This document shows, piece by piece, positions 42,987 through 52,064 of a stretch of DNA of 64,000 nucleotides (positions are counted from its first letter, which is position 1; each line of letters opens with the position of its first letter). The position numbers and the translations under genes are program-made. This stretch comes from Variovorax paradoxus (GTDB lineage Bacteria; Pseudomonadota; Gammaproteobacteria; Burkholderiales; Burkholderiaceae_C), in assembly GCF_030811855.1 (NCBI RefSeq), contig NZ_JAUSRN010000011.1:159254-223253 (forward strand), read 5' to 3'. The notes below the pieces were generated by a model that saw only the letters and a list, made by a program, of their open reading frames with translations, had not been told where the DNA came from and did no database searches.

Positions 42987-44855
42987 TCAGGCCGCCAGGC
43001 GCTGCTCGATCGCGGCCTTGGTTTCCGGCAGTTCCTTCGGCAGGTGGTGCGCCAGCTGCTGGAACAGCTCGGTGTGCAGCTTCAGCTCGGCTTCCCAGGC
43101 GGCCTTGTCGATGCTGGTGACGGTGGCGAACTGCTCGGCGCTGAAATCCAGGCCGGTCCAGTTGAGGTCTTCGTAGCGCGGGCTCACGCCGAAGACGTGG
43201 TCCACGCCCTCCGCCTTGCCTTCGATGCGGTCGATGATCCACTTGAGCACGCGCATGTTCTCGCCGTAGCCAGGCCAGACGAACTTGCCGTCCGGACCCT
43301 TGCGGAACCAGTTGGTGGTGTAGATCTTCGGCTGCTTGGCACCCGAGGCTTCGAGCTTCTTGCCCAGGTCGAGCCAGTGCTGGAAGTAGTCGCTCATGTT
43401 GTAGCCCATGAAGGCCAGCATGGCGAAAGGATCGCGGCGCACCACGCCCACCTGGCCGACGATGGCGGCGGTGGTTTCCGAGCCCATGGTGGCGGCCATG
43501 TAGACGCCTTCGGTCCAGTTGCGGCCTTCGGTGACCAGCGGCACCGTGGTCGAGCGGCGGCCGCCGAAGATGAAAGCGTCGATCGGCACGCCGGCCGGGT
43601 CGTCCCAGGCCGGGTCGAGCGCCGGGTTGTTGGTGGCGGCCACGGTGAAGCGCGAGTTGGGGTGCGCGGCCTTGGCGCCGGTTTCCTTGGCGATCTGCGG
43701 CGTCCAGTCCTTGCCCTGCCAGTCGATCAGGTGCTCAGGCAGCTTCTTGCCGGGCACGTCGTCTTCCAGGCCTTCCCACCACACGTCGCCGTCATCGGTA
43801 AGCGCCACGTTGGTGAAGATCACGTCCCGGTCCAGGCTCTTCAAGCAGTTGGGATTGGTCTTGAGGTTGGTGCCGGGAGCCACGCCGAAGTAGCCCGCCT
43901 CGGGATTGATGGCGTACATGCGGCCATCCTTGCCGGGCTTGATCCAGGCAATGTCGTCGCCGATGGTGGTGACTTCCCAGCCGTCGAAGCCGGCGGGCGG
44001 CACCAGCATCGAAAAATTGGTCTTGCCGCAGGCCGAGGGGAATGCGGCGGCCACGTGGTACTTCTTGCCTTCGGGCGAGGTCACGCCCAGGATCAGCATG
44101 TGCTCGGCGAGCCAGCCCTCGTCGCGGCCCATGGTGGAGGCGATGCGCAGCGCAAAGCACTTCTTGCCCAGGAGCGCGTTGCCGCCGTAGCCCGAGCCAT
44201 AGCTCCAGATCTCGCGCGTTTCGGGATAGTGGACGATGTACTTGGTCTTGTTGCAGGGCCAGGACACGTCCTTCTGGCCGGGCTCGAGCGGCGCGCCCAC
44301 GGTGTGCACGCAGGGCACGAACTCGCCGTCGGTGCCGAGCACCTCGTACACGTCCTTGCCCATGCGGGTCATGATCTTCATGTTGACCGCGACATAGGGG
44401 CTGTCGGAAAGCTCGATGCCGATGTGCGCGATGGGCGAGCCGAGCGGGCCCATGCTGAAGGGCACCACGTACATCGTGCGGCCCTTCATGCAGCCGTCGA
44501 AGAGCGGCTGCAGCGTGGCACGCATTTCGGCCGGGGCCATCCAGTTGTTGGTGGGGCCGGCGTCTTCTTTCTTCTGGGAGCAGATGAAGGTGCGGTCTTC
44601 GACGCGCGCCACGTCGCTCGGGTCAGATGCCGCGAGGAAGGAATTGGGGCGCTTGGCCGGATTCAGCTTCTTGAAGGTGCCCGCGTCGACCAGTTTCTGG
44701 CACAGGCGGTCGTACTCTTCCTGGCTTCCGTCGCACCAGTAGATGGTCTCGGGTTTGCAGAGCGCGGCCATGTCGGCCACCCAGGCCACCAGTTTTGCGT
44801 TCTTGACGTATGAGGGTGCCTGAATGGCGAGGCCCTGCATCGCGGGTGCGTTCAT
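42987..44855 (-). CDS. pckG: Phosphoenolpyruvate carboxykinase (GTP)
   Basis: 622 residues, typical GTP-dependent class. The P-loop/kinase motif is FPSACGKTNFSM (~286-297) and the substrate/metal region is GSGYGGNALLGKKCFALR. It converts oxaloacetate and GTP to PEP, CO2 and GDP, the gluconeogenic step needed for growth on the aromatic and amino acids handled in this window. A palindrome at 44929 lies upstream. Confidence 0.97.
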   Translation of the reverse strand: MNAPAMQGLAIQAPSYVKNAKLVAWVADMAALCKPETIYWCDGSQEEYDRLCQKLVDAGTFKKLNPAKRPNSFLAASDPSDVARVEDRTFICSQKKEDAGPTNNWMAPAEMRATLQPLFDGCMKGRTMYVVPFSMGPLGSPIAHIGIELSDSPYVAVNMKIMTRMGKDVYEVLGTDGEFVPCVHTVGAPLEPGQKDVSWPCNKTKYIVHYPETREIWSYGSGYGGNALLGKKCFALRIASTMGRDEGWLAEHMLILGVTSPEGKKYHVAAAFPSACGKTNFSMLVPPAGFDGWEVTTIGDDIAWIKPGKDGRMYAINPEAGYFGVAPGTNLKTNPNCLKSLDRDVIFTNVALTDDGDVWWEGLEDDVPGKKLPEHLIDWQGKDWTPQIAKETGAKAAHPNSRFTVAATNNPALDPAWDDPAGVPIDAFIFGGRRSTTVPLVTEGRNWTEGVYMAATMGSETTAAIVGQVGVVRRDPFAMLAFMGYNMSDYFQHWLDLGKKLEASGAKQPKIYTTNWFRKGPDGKFVWPGYGENMRVLKWIIDRIEGKAEGVDHVFGVSPRYEDLNWTGLDFSAEQFATVTSIDKAAWEAELKLHTELFQQLAHHLPKELPETKAAIEQRLAA

Positions 44856-44928
44856 CGGAAATCTCCTAAGTTGAAAAATCGTCTTTCCGAACGGGGCGCC
44901 GCGCCTGCTGTGGCGCGGAGGTCCGTTT

Positions 44929-44943
44929 GAGAAAACGTTTCTC
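44929..44943. promoter_or_regulatory. Palindrome upstream of pckG, LacI-like shape
   Basis: GAGAAAACGTTTCTC has 6-bp arms around ACG, 73 bp before the pckG ATG. It resembles LacI/GalR- or Cra-type sites. The stretch 44856-45001 holds no gene. Confidence 0.35.
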
Positions 44944-45001
44944 TTAGGGAGACTGCGTCAACGCGGGCCGCAAAACCCGCGGACGATGACGCGATTGGCT
45001 G

Positions 45002-45154
45002 TCAGGCCAAATAGACAGCGATGGACGCGAGCAGCAGCATCAGCACGCCGCCGGCCAGCGGCAGCACGAGCGGCATCAGGTGCACGACCGATTCGACGGC
45101 GTCTTTTTCAACGGCGGCGGCGTGATGGGGCTCGACGGGAGTGGGGTTGGACAT
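45002..45154 (-). CDS. Single-pass membrane microprotein (50 aa)
   Basis: 50 residues from ATG 45154: MSNPTPVEPHHAAAV, a charged stretch (EKDAVESVVH), then one hydrophobic helix (~26-50). It lies between threonine ammonia-lyase and pckG; GAGGTAA before the ATG is a fair ribosome site. The codon usage is normal. It has a plausible start, a ribosome site and a membrane segment, so I call it coding. Function unknown. Confidence 0.6.
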   Translation of the reverse strand: MSNPTPVEPHHAAAVEKDAVESVVHLMPLVLPLAGGVLMLLLASIAVYLA

Positions 45155-45242
45155 TGATTACCTCGAATACTCAGATTCAAAAACTGGGGGGCATTTTACG
45201 GGTCGGACCCGCCGGACCGGTCTAGGGGGTTGCCAACCCCCT

Positions 45243-46475
45243 TCAGTGCTGCTCTTCGGCCTCGAAGCCGGCGTCGTGCAGGGCGCCCAGCACGCTGGCC
45301 AGGTGGGCCCGTCCGCGGGTCTGCAGCACCAGCTCGATGTCGACGTTCTGCGCTGCCAGCATGGTAAACGCCCGCTGATGGTGCACCTCATCGACGTTAG
45401 CGCCCGCTTCCGCCACAGTGGCCGTGATCTGGGCCAATGAGCCCGGAACATCGCGCGCGCTCACCCTCACGCGGGCGAGCCGGCCGGCCCGCACCATGCC
45501 GCGTTCGATGATGGCCGCCAGCAGCAGTGGGTCGATATTTCCACCCGAAAGCACCAGCCCGACGCGCTTGCCCTTGAAGCGCTCCGGATGCCGGATCAGC
45601 GCCGCCAAGCCGGCCGCGCCCGCGCCTTCGACCAGGGTTTTTTCGATTTCGAGCAGCATCAGCACGCCCTGCTCGATGTCGCCTTCGTCGACCAGCAGCA
45701 GGTCGTCCACGTGTTTGGCAATGATCTCCCGCGTCAGCACGCCCGGCGTGCCGACGGCGATGCCTTCGGCGATGGTGCTCTTGCCCTGCAGGTGCTGGGT
45801 GCCCTTGACGGCATTGACCATGCCCGGAAAGCGCGTGGTCTGCACGCCGACGATCTCGATGCCGGGCTTGCGGTCACGTGCGGCAACGGCCATGCCGGCA
45901 ATCAGCCCGCCGCCGCCGACCGACACCACCAGGGTGTCGAGATCGGGCACCACGTCGAGCATTTCGAGCGCCACCGTGCCCTGGCCCGCGATGATGGCCT
46001 CGTCGTCATAGGGGTGGACGAAGGTCAGGCCTTCGCGTTCGGCCAGTTCCAGAGCGTGGGCGCGCGCCGCGTCGAGCGTGTCGCCGTGCAGCACCACCTC
46101 GGCGCCAAAGCCGCGCGTTCGCTCGATCTTTACGCCGGGCGTGAAGCGCGGCATGACGATGAGCGCGCGCAGGCCCAGCCGCTGCGCGTGATAGGCCACG
46201 CCCTGGGCATGATTGCCGGCCGACATGGCCACCACGCCCCGCGTGGTTTCCTTGCCGTCGCCTTTCGGCCCGTTTTCCGAAAGATCGACTAATTTGTTGC
46301 ACGCCCCGCGTTCCTTGAACGAGGAGGTGAACTGCAGGTTCTCGAACTTCAGGAACACTTGCGCGCCCACGATTTCCGAAAGCGTGCGCGATTCGACACA
46401 GGGCGTGTTGAGCACCTGACCCTGCAGACGCGCCGCGGCGCGCCGGATTTCTTCGATTCCGACCATGGCGGGCAT
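45243..46475 (-). CDS. Threonine ammonia-lyase
   Basis: 410 residues from MPAMVGIEE. PLP is held by Lys in TSSFKERGA (~52), and the phosphate loop is SVGGGGLIAGM. The last ~75 residues form a single ACT-like domain (VRVSARDVPGSLAQITATVAEAGANVDEVHH), as in the short, catabolic-style or IlvA-like lyases. It turns threonine into 2-oxobutanoate and ammonia. MVGIEE (46466) is an alternative start. Confidence 0.9.
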   Translation of the reverse strand: MPAMVGIEEIRRAAARLQGQVLNTPCVESRTLSEIVGAQVFLKFENLQFTSSFKERGACNKLVDLSENGPKGDGKETTRGVVAMSAGNHAQGVAYHAQRLGLRALIVMPRFTPGVKIERTRGFGAEVVLHGDTLDAARAHALELAEREGLTFVHPYDDEAIIAGQGTVALEMLDVVPDLDTLVVSVGGGGLIAGMAVAARDRKPGIEIVGVQTTRFPGMVNAVKGTQHLQGKSTIAEGIAVGTPGVLTREIIAKHVDDLLLVDEGDIEQGVLMLLEIEKTLVEGAGAAGLAALIRHPERFKGKRVGLVLSGGNIDPLLLAAIIERGMVRAGRLARVRVSARDVPGSLAQITATVAEAGANVDEVHHQRAFTMLAAQNVDIELVLQTRGRAHLASVLGALHDAGFEAEEQH

Positions 46476-46582
46476 TGTGGCTGGAATCGCATCATCAGGG
46501 TTTTTACCGTTCCAGCGTCTTCCCGAAGGCAAAAGTCTGCGTTATGGTCGCCCCAGGAATTCCCTCATCTGGAGGTCGTCTG

Positions 46583-48910
46583 ATGGTCAAGCGTGCGGGT
46601 GTCGATGTCGTGGCTGCTGCGGTGCGCGGGCAGGCCTTGCCATCGCCCGGGCTCAAGGGAGCGCCGGTGCTCGAGCTGATGTGCTCGCACTTCGTGCTCA
46701 CGCTGGCCGCCAAGCAGGGGCCGCGCTTCAACGTGCGCCGCGACATCAATGGCCTGCTCTCGCTGACCGGGCGCCACCTGGTGTGGCCGGCGGCGGTGCT
46801 GCATCGCCTCCGCGAGTTTCTCGGCCGCCGCTGTGCGGGCAACGAGGTCTGGAAGGGCGTGGAGAACTTCGACGGCCGCACGCTGCTGGAGCGCCACGGC
46901 GTTTGGCGCGGACCGTACGAGGAGGGCACGCTCTTCTTCTACCTCGACGAATACGCCAAGGACCAACCCAAGGACCTGCTCTCGGTGCTGGCCGTCACGC
47001 GCGACTGGCTCACGCATGCGCTGCGCAAGCAGTCGACCCTCGTCGAAAAGAACATCGATGCGCTCGCGGGCCTCTTGCAGCTCAACAAGGCCGAGCGCGC
47101 GCTGCTGCTCTACGGCACGCTCGCGCGCTACCAGCGCGACCTGCGTTCGCTGCTGGTCGAGTTCAAGGTCAACAATGCGCCCGAGGCCTATGCAGCCATT
47201 GCCGACATCGCAGGCGTCAACGCGAGCGAGGTGGGCGAGGCGCTGCGCGCGGGCTCGCGGCTCGAGCGCATCGGCCTGGTCGAGAACCTGATCTCCGAGC
47301 ACAACATCACCGATTTGGCCGACCTCATGAAGGTCAGCGAAAAGCTGCCGCCGGTGCTGATGCGCGAATACCGCGACCACAACGAACTGATGGCCGTGTT
47401 CACGCGGCCCTCGGCCAAGAGTGCGCTCACTGCGCACGACTTTTCCTTTGTCGAGGAAGACGCGCAGATGCTCGTCACGCTGCTGCGTGCGGCAGTGGCG
47501 CGCAAGGAGCCCGGCGTCAACGTGCTGCTGTACGGCCCGCCCGGCACCGGCAAGACCGAGCTCGCCAAGGTGGTGGCGCAGGCGGCGGGGCTCGAACTGT
47601 TCGAGGTCGAATATGCCGACCGCGACGGCAACTCGCTGAGCGGCCGCGACCGCTACCGCTCGCTGCAGATCGCGCAGGTGTTCCTCAAGGGCAGCGCGCA
47701 GGCCGCGCTGCTGTTCGACGAGGTCGAGGACGTGTTCCCGCCCATCAGCACCGAGGCCGCGCAGTTCATGGCGCGCGCCGAGCAGATTCCGGCGCCCACC
47801 AGTGGCAGCGTGAGCGGCAAGGCCTGGGTCAACCAGATCCTCGAAGCCAACCCGGTGCCCACGCTGTGGGTGACCAACCGCATCGAGCAGATCGACCCGG
47901 CGTTCAGGCGCCGCTTTGCCTATCACCTCGAACTCAAGTCGCCGCCCCCCGGCGCGCGCGAGCAGCTGGTGAAGAAAACGCTCGAGGGCATCGTGGTGTC
48001 CGAAGCCTTCACCGCCAAGCTGGCCGAGCGCAAGGGCCTCACGCCCGCGCAGATCCGCACCGCAGTGCGCTTTGCCGGCTTGGCGCAGACGGAGGACGGC
48101 GCCTCGATGGAAACGCTCATCGAACGGCAGCTCAAGAACGCCGACCTCGCGCTGGGCACGCTGGACACCGGCCTGGGCATGCGCCGCAGCGTGACAACTT
48201 ACGATCTCGACATGCTCAATGTCGAGACCCGCTTCGAAATTCCGCGCGTCGTGGCGGCGCTCAAGGCGCGCGGCCACGGCACGTTGTGCTTCTACGGCGC
48301 GCCTGGCACCGGCAAGACCGCGCTGGCGGAGCACATCGCCAAGGCCATCGGCCGGCCGCTGATCATCAAGCAGGCCAGCGACCTCATGAGCAAATACGTC
48401 GGCGAAACCGAGCAGAACATGGCCGCCATGTTCAAGGAGGCGGAGGCCGAAAAAGCCGTGCTGCTGCTCGACGAGGCCGACAGCTTCCTGCAGGACCGGC
48501 GTGGCGCCCAGCGCACTTACGAAGTGACCGAAGTCAACGAGATGCTGCAAGGCATGGAGCGCTTCAACGGCATCTTCGTTTGCACGACCAATCTGCTCGA
48601 CCGGCTCGACCAGGCGGCGCTCCGGCGCTTCACCTTCAAGATCAAGTTCATGCCGCTCACCGCAGCGCAGCGCGAGCGCATGTTCGTGACCGAGGCACTG
48701 GCCGGCGATGCCGCGCTGCTCACCGCAGAAGCCAAGGCGCGCCTCGCGCAATTGCGCCAGCTGTGCCCGGGCGATTTCGCCGCTGTGAAGCGGCAGACCG
48801 ACATCCTCGCGGTCGAGTTCTCGGCCGCCGAATTCCTCGATCAGCTCGAAGCCGAGCACCGCGTCAAGCCCGAGGTGCGCGAATCGCGCGGCATCGGCTT
48901 CGTGCAGTAG
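46583..48910 (+). CDS. Tandem AAA+ ATPase (SpoVK/Cdc48-like), unknown role
   Basis: 775 residues. An N-terminal ~290-residue helical domain of no recognised family precedes two AAA+ modules. Module 1 has Walker A GPPGTGKT (318-325), Walker B ALLFDEVED and an arginine finger in DPAFRRRFAY. Module 2 has GAPGTGKT (572-579), VLLLDEADSF and LRRFTFK. The layout suits a hexameric remodeller or unfoldase. ATG 46583 follows GGAGG. An alternative start at 46544 adds 13 residues. Its substrate and partners are not evident; S41 protease follows after 90 bp. Confidence 0.85.
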   Translation: MVKRAGVDVVAAAVRGQALPSPGLKGAPVLELMCSHFVLTLAAKQGPRFNVRRDINGLLSLTGRHLVWPAAVLHRLREFLGRRCAGNEVWKGVENFDGRTLLERHGVWRGPYEEGTLFFYLDEYAKDQPKDLLSVLAVTRDWLTHALRKQSTLVEKNIDALAGLLQLNKAERALLLYGTLARYQRDLRSLLVEFKVNNAPEAYAAIADIAGVNASEVGEALRAGSRLERIGLVENLISEHNITDLADLMKVSEKLPPVLMREYRDHNELMAVFTRPSAKSALTAHDFSFVEEDAQMLVTLLRAAVARKEPGVNVLLYGPPGTGKTELAKVVAQAAGLELFEVEYADRDGNSLSGRDRYRSLQIAQVFLKGSAQAALLFDEVEDVFPPISTEAAQFMARAEQIPAPTSGSVSGKAWVNQILEANPVPTLWVTNRIEQIDPAFRRRFAYHLELKSPPPGAREQLVKKTLEGIVVSEAFTAKLAERKGLTPAQIRTAVRFAGLAQTEDGASMETLIERQLKNADLALGTLDTGLGMRRSVTTYDLDMLNVETRFEIPRVVAALKARGHGTLCFYGAPGTGKTALAEHIAKAIGRPLIIKQASDLMSKYVGETEQNMAAMFKEAEAEKAVLLLDEADSFLQDRRGAQRTYEVTEVNEMLQGMERFNGIFVCTTNLLDRLDQAALRRFTFKIKFMPLTAAQRERMFVTEALAGDAALLTAEAKARLAQLRQLCPGDFAAVKRQTDILAVEFSAAEFLDQLEAEHRVKPEVRESRGIGFVQ

Positions 48911-49000
48911 GCAGAAGCTGAAAGCGGCCGCAAACAGGTCCGCCGGAACGCGGCAAACAAGAAGCAACCGTCCGTCGCGGCGGACACGAGGAGGGGCTCG

Positions 49001-50599
49001 ATGAACTCTGGCAACGCGAGCGCGCGGGAGATGCCGCGCTCCACCGTATCCGCCGCAGCCGCATTCGTGCTGGCCTGCGGGGCGTTCGCCATTGCCGGCT
49101 GTGGGGGCGGGGGCGGCGGGGGAGGAGGAGGCAGCGTGTTCCCGATCGTTGCGCCATCCGCCATTGCACCGCCGGCCAACATCGGCGGTGACGACGATGC
49201 CATTCTTGCCTCGTCCAGCGTGGCGGGCCTGTGCGCTGCGCCGCGCAGCGGCATCAATCCCGAGACTGGCGTGGCCTACCCCGACAAGCCCGGCACCCTG
49301 ACCGATGAGAAGCGCTTCGTGCGCGGCTGGATCGACGAAACCTATCTCTGGTACGGCGAAGTGCCCACCACGCTCAAGGCGGCCGACTACGCCACGCCCG
49401 TCGCATATTTCAGCGTACTCAAGAGCCCAGCCATCACCGCGTCGGGCCGCGCGAAGGACCGCTTTCACTACGTGTACGACACCGAGCGCTACCGGCAGTT
49501 GTCGCAGAACGGCGTGGCGCCGGGCTACGGCATGGAGTTCGCGTTCGTGCGCAACTCGCGCCCGCGCGACTTGCGCATTGCGTTCACCGAGCCCGGCTCG
49601 CCCGCGGCAGCGGCCGGCATCTCGCGCGGCGCCAAGGTGCTCGAGGTCGACGGCGTCGACGTGATCGACGGAACCGACACCACGGCGCTCAACCGCGGCA
49701 TCTCGCCCACCGCCGTCGGCGAATCTCACACCTTCAAGCTGCAGGAAGGCAGCGCCACGCGCACCGTGACGCTGGCGGCCGCGAGCGTCACGCAGACGCC
49801 GGTGCAGAACGTGAAGAGCATCGACACCGCCAGCGGGCGCGTGGGCTACCTGCTCTTCAACGACCACATCAGCACCTCGGAGCCGCAGCTCATCGATGCG
49901 GTCAATCAGTTCAAGCTGGATGGTGTCCAGGACCTGGTGCTCGACATGCGCTACAACGGCGGCGGCCAGCTCAGCATCGCGAGCCGGCTTGCGACCATGG
50001 TGCCATCTTCTGGCGCCACGTCGGGCAGGACCTTCGAGCGCCTCGTCTTCAACGCCAAGAACCCGTTCCACCTGTCGCCGGCCGAGACAGTCATTCCGTT
50101 CTACGGCACCAGCCGCACCGGTGCGCCCTTGCCCAGGCTCGGCCTTTCGCAGGTCACGGTGCTGGTCGGGCCCGACACCTGCTCAGCGAGCGAATCGGTC
50201 GTCAACGGGCTGCGCGGCATCGACGTCAAGGTCAATCTCGTCGGAGGCGCCACCTGCGGCAAGCCTTACGGCTTCTTCCCGCAGGACAACTGCGGCACCA
50301 GCTACTTCGCGATCCAGTTCCAGGGCATCAACGCCAAGGGCTTCGGCGACTACGGCGACGGCTTCGTGCCCGACTGCAGCGTGGCCGACGATTTCGACCA
50401 CGCACTTGGCGACCCTGCCGAGGCACGCCTGGCGACCGCGCTGGCGATGCGCAGCGGCGGCGCCTGCCCCGCCTCGAGCTCGGCCAAGATCCTGCCGGGG
50501 CTCGAGAAATCCGGAACGGCCAAGGAGCAGCCCTACCTGCTTCATCGCACGCCGCTGCGCGAAATTCGGCTGCTCGAATCCGCGCCCGCACAGGGCTGA
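49001..50599 (+). CDS. S41-family C-terminal-processing-like protease, lipoprotein
   Basis: 532 residues. The leader ends AIAGC, so Cys34 is the lipid anchor, followed by ten Gly. A PDZ-like domain lies at ~180-265 (PGYGMEFAFV, EPGSPAAAAGISRGAKVLEVDGVDV). The peptidase domain has LVLDMRYNGGG (~311-321) and a SASE motif (395-398) with the nucleophile. It likely cleaves or degrades periplasmic proteins. ATG 49001 follows GAGGAGGGG. Confidence 0.87.
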   Translation: MNSGNASAREMPRSTVSAAAAFVLACGAFAIAGCGGGGGGGGGGSVFPIVAPSAIAPPANIGGDDDAILASSSVAGLCAAPRSGINPETGVAYPDKPGTLTDEKRFVRGWIDETYLWYGEVPTTLKAADYATPVAYFSVLKSPAITASGRAKDRFHYVYDTERYRQLSQNGVAPGYGMEFAFVRNSRPRDLRIAFTEPGSPAAAAGISRGAKVLEVDGVDVIDGTDTTALNRGISPTAVGESHTFKLQEGSATRTVTLAAASVTQTPVQNVKSIDTASGRVGYLLFNDHISTSEPQLIDAVNQFKLDGVQDLVLDMRYNGGGQLSIASRLATMVPSSGATSGRTFERLVFNAKNPFHLSPAETVIPFYGTSRTGAPLPRLGLSQVTVLVGPDTCSASESVVNGLRGIDVKVNLVGGATCGKPYGFFPQDNCGTSYFAIQFQGINAKGFGDYGDGFVPDCSVADDFDHALGDPAEARLATALAMRSGGACPASSSAKILPGLEKSGTAKEQPYLLHRTPLREIRLLESAPAQG

Positions 50600-50677
50600 G
50601 CGGCTTCGGCCGCTGCCGCCGTTACCCCTTGAAACCTTGCCCTTCTCCACGCCGGTGGCGCGCGCTTTAGAGTTCTA

Positions 50678-50701
50678 GCAAACGTTTGCGCAAACGTTTG
50701 G
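50678..50701. promoter_or_regulatory. Tandem LacI/PurR-type operators before the nucleoside hydrolase
   Basis: CAAACGTTTG occurs twice (50679-50688 and 50691-50700), each within a GCAAACGTTTG(C/G) palindrome, centres 12 bp apart. This is the PurR/CytR-like LacI-family core. The first ATG is 46 bp downstream. No LacI gene is adjacent, so the controlling protein is elsewhere. Confidence 0.7.
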
Positions 50702-50746
50702 CATTTAGTTCTACATCAAGCAAAACCCATTCGAGAAGGAGCCGGA

Positions 50747-51943
50747 ATGCAGATTCGGATTCAGCGACGCAAATGGATGGCGGCGGCTTTGCTCGCCACG
50801 GTGCTCTCGGCCTGCGGCGGTGGCGGCGGGGACGGCAACAGCGGCATAGGGCTGGCTCCGGGCTTCGGCGCGGCGCCGCCGCCGGCGCAGAAGATCATCA
50901 TCGACAGCGACTACAACACCATGAGCGACGACGGCCAGCTTGGCGTGATGGCTGCGCAGCTGCAGGCTTCGGGCAAGGTGAAGGTCATGGGCATCAGCGT
51001 GGTGTCGGGCAACCAGTGGCTCAAACAGGGCGTGGCCGATGCGTTGATGTCAGTCGAGCGGCTGGGCGTTGGCGACCGCATCGGCATCTACGCAGGTGCG
51101 AACTACGCGTTCAACCACGACTACGCGACCATCGAGGCCGAGATGGCGGCCGGCTCCGGCGGCGACGGCTACCTGGGCGCCTGGAGCTCGCCCGAGCCCA
51201 AGAGCAATGCCGACCTGAAGCCCTCGCCTGACGGCTTTGCCACGCACACGGTGCTGCAGCGCAGGAGCGCCGTCGACTTCATCGTCGACACCGTCAAGGC
51301 CAACCCGAACGAGATCACCATCCTGGCCATTGGCCCGCTCACCAACATTGCGCTTGCGGTGAAGCAGAACCCCGAGATCGTGCCGCTGATCAAGAAGATC
51401 ATCTACATGGGCGGCGCGATCGACGTGGCGGGCAACACCACCAAGTTTGCCGAGTTCAACTGGTGGTTCGACCCCGACGCCGCGCAGTTCGTGGTGCGGC
51501 TGCCGATTCCGCAGGTGGTGGTGCCGCTGGACGTGACCGACACGGTGTTTCTCACCAAGCCCATCTACGACCGCATTGCGCATCCCGCCAAGCCGACGGC
51601 CGTGACCGAGGTGTTCAGGCAACTCAACGGCTATGGTTTCAGCGGCACCAATGGCTTCGAGAACAACCCCAGTTACACGCAGAACATCTGGGACACGCTC
51701 ACGCTCGCCTACCTCATCGATCCGAGCTACGCCACGCAAACGGTGGAGCGCTATGTCGACGTGGTCGCCAAGCCCGGCGCCGCCGACAACGGCCGCTCCG
51801 TCGGCTACGCCGCGCAGCCTGCGGGCGCGGCGCTGCAGAAGATGACGGTGGTGAAGAAGTTCGACAACGCGCGCTTCTTCGAGCTCTATGTCGACCTGCT
51901 CACGCGGCCGGTGCCGATCGTGCTGCCTGCCGCGACGAACTGA
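50747..51943 (+). CDS. Nucleoside hydrolase, lipoprotein
   Basis: 398 residues. The lipobox LSAC puts the anchor at Cys23, followed by five Gly. The Asp cluster IIDSDYNTMSDDG (51-63) and the later ILAIGPLTNIALAV match inosine-uridine hydrolases, which release the base from nucleosides with a Ca ion. A surface- or periplasm-facing nucleoside scavenging role is likely. ATG 50747 follows GAAGGAG. Confidence 0.87.
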   Translation: MQIRIQRRKWMAAALLATVLSACGGGGGDGNSGIGLAPGFGAAPPPAQKIIIDSDYNTMSDDGQLGVMAAQLQASGKVKVMGISVVSGNQWLKQGVADALMSVERLGVGDRIGIYAGANYAFNHDYATIEAEMAAGSGGDGYLGAWSSPEPKSNADLKPSPDGFATHTVLQRRSAVDFIVDTVKANPNEITILAIGPLTNIALAVKQNPEIVPLIKKIIYMGGAIDVAGNTTKFAEFNWWFDPDAAQFVVRLPIPQVVVPLDVTDTVFLTKPIYDRIAHPAKPTAVTEVFRQLNGYGFSGTNGFENNPSYTQNIWDTLTLAYLIDPSYATQTVERYVDVVAKPGAADNGRSVGYAAQPAGAALQKMTVVKKFDNARFFELYVDLLTRPVPIVLPAATN

Positions 51944-52064
51944 GTGTCATAAGCCGCGCTTATCCAAACGCAACCAGGAGACGCATTCCCAACAGGTTTT
52001 GCCTTGCGGATACTCGCCCACGTTCGCTCCCGAACGCACAACGATTCCGACCGAGACAAGCGCC

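Noticed and set aside
46565..50071. Very long minus-strand open frame (over 1,100 codons) across the AAA+ ATPase and S41 protease
   Set aside because: It is a shadow: codon composition is alanine/arginine/histidine-rich with no domain, and both plus-strand genes are well supported.
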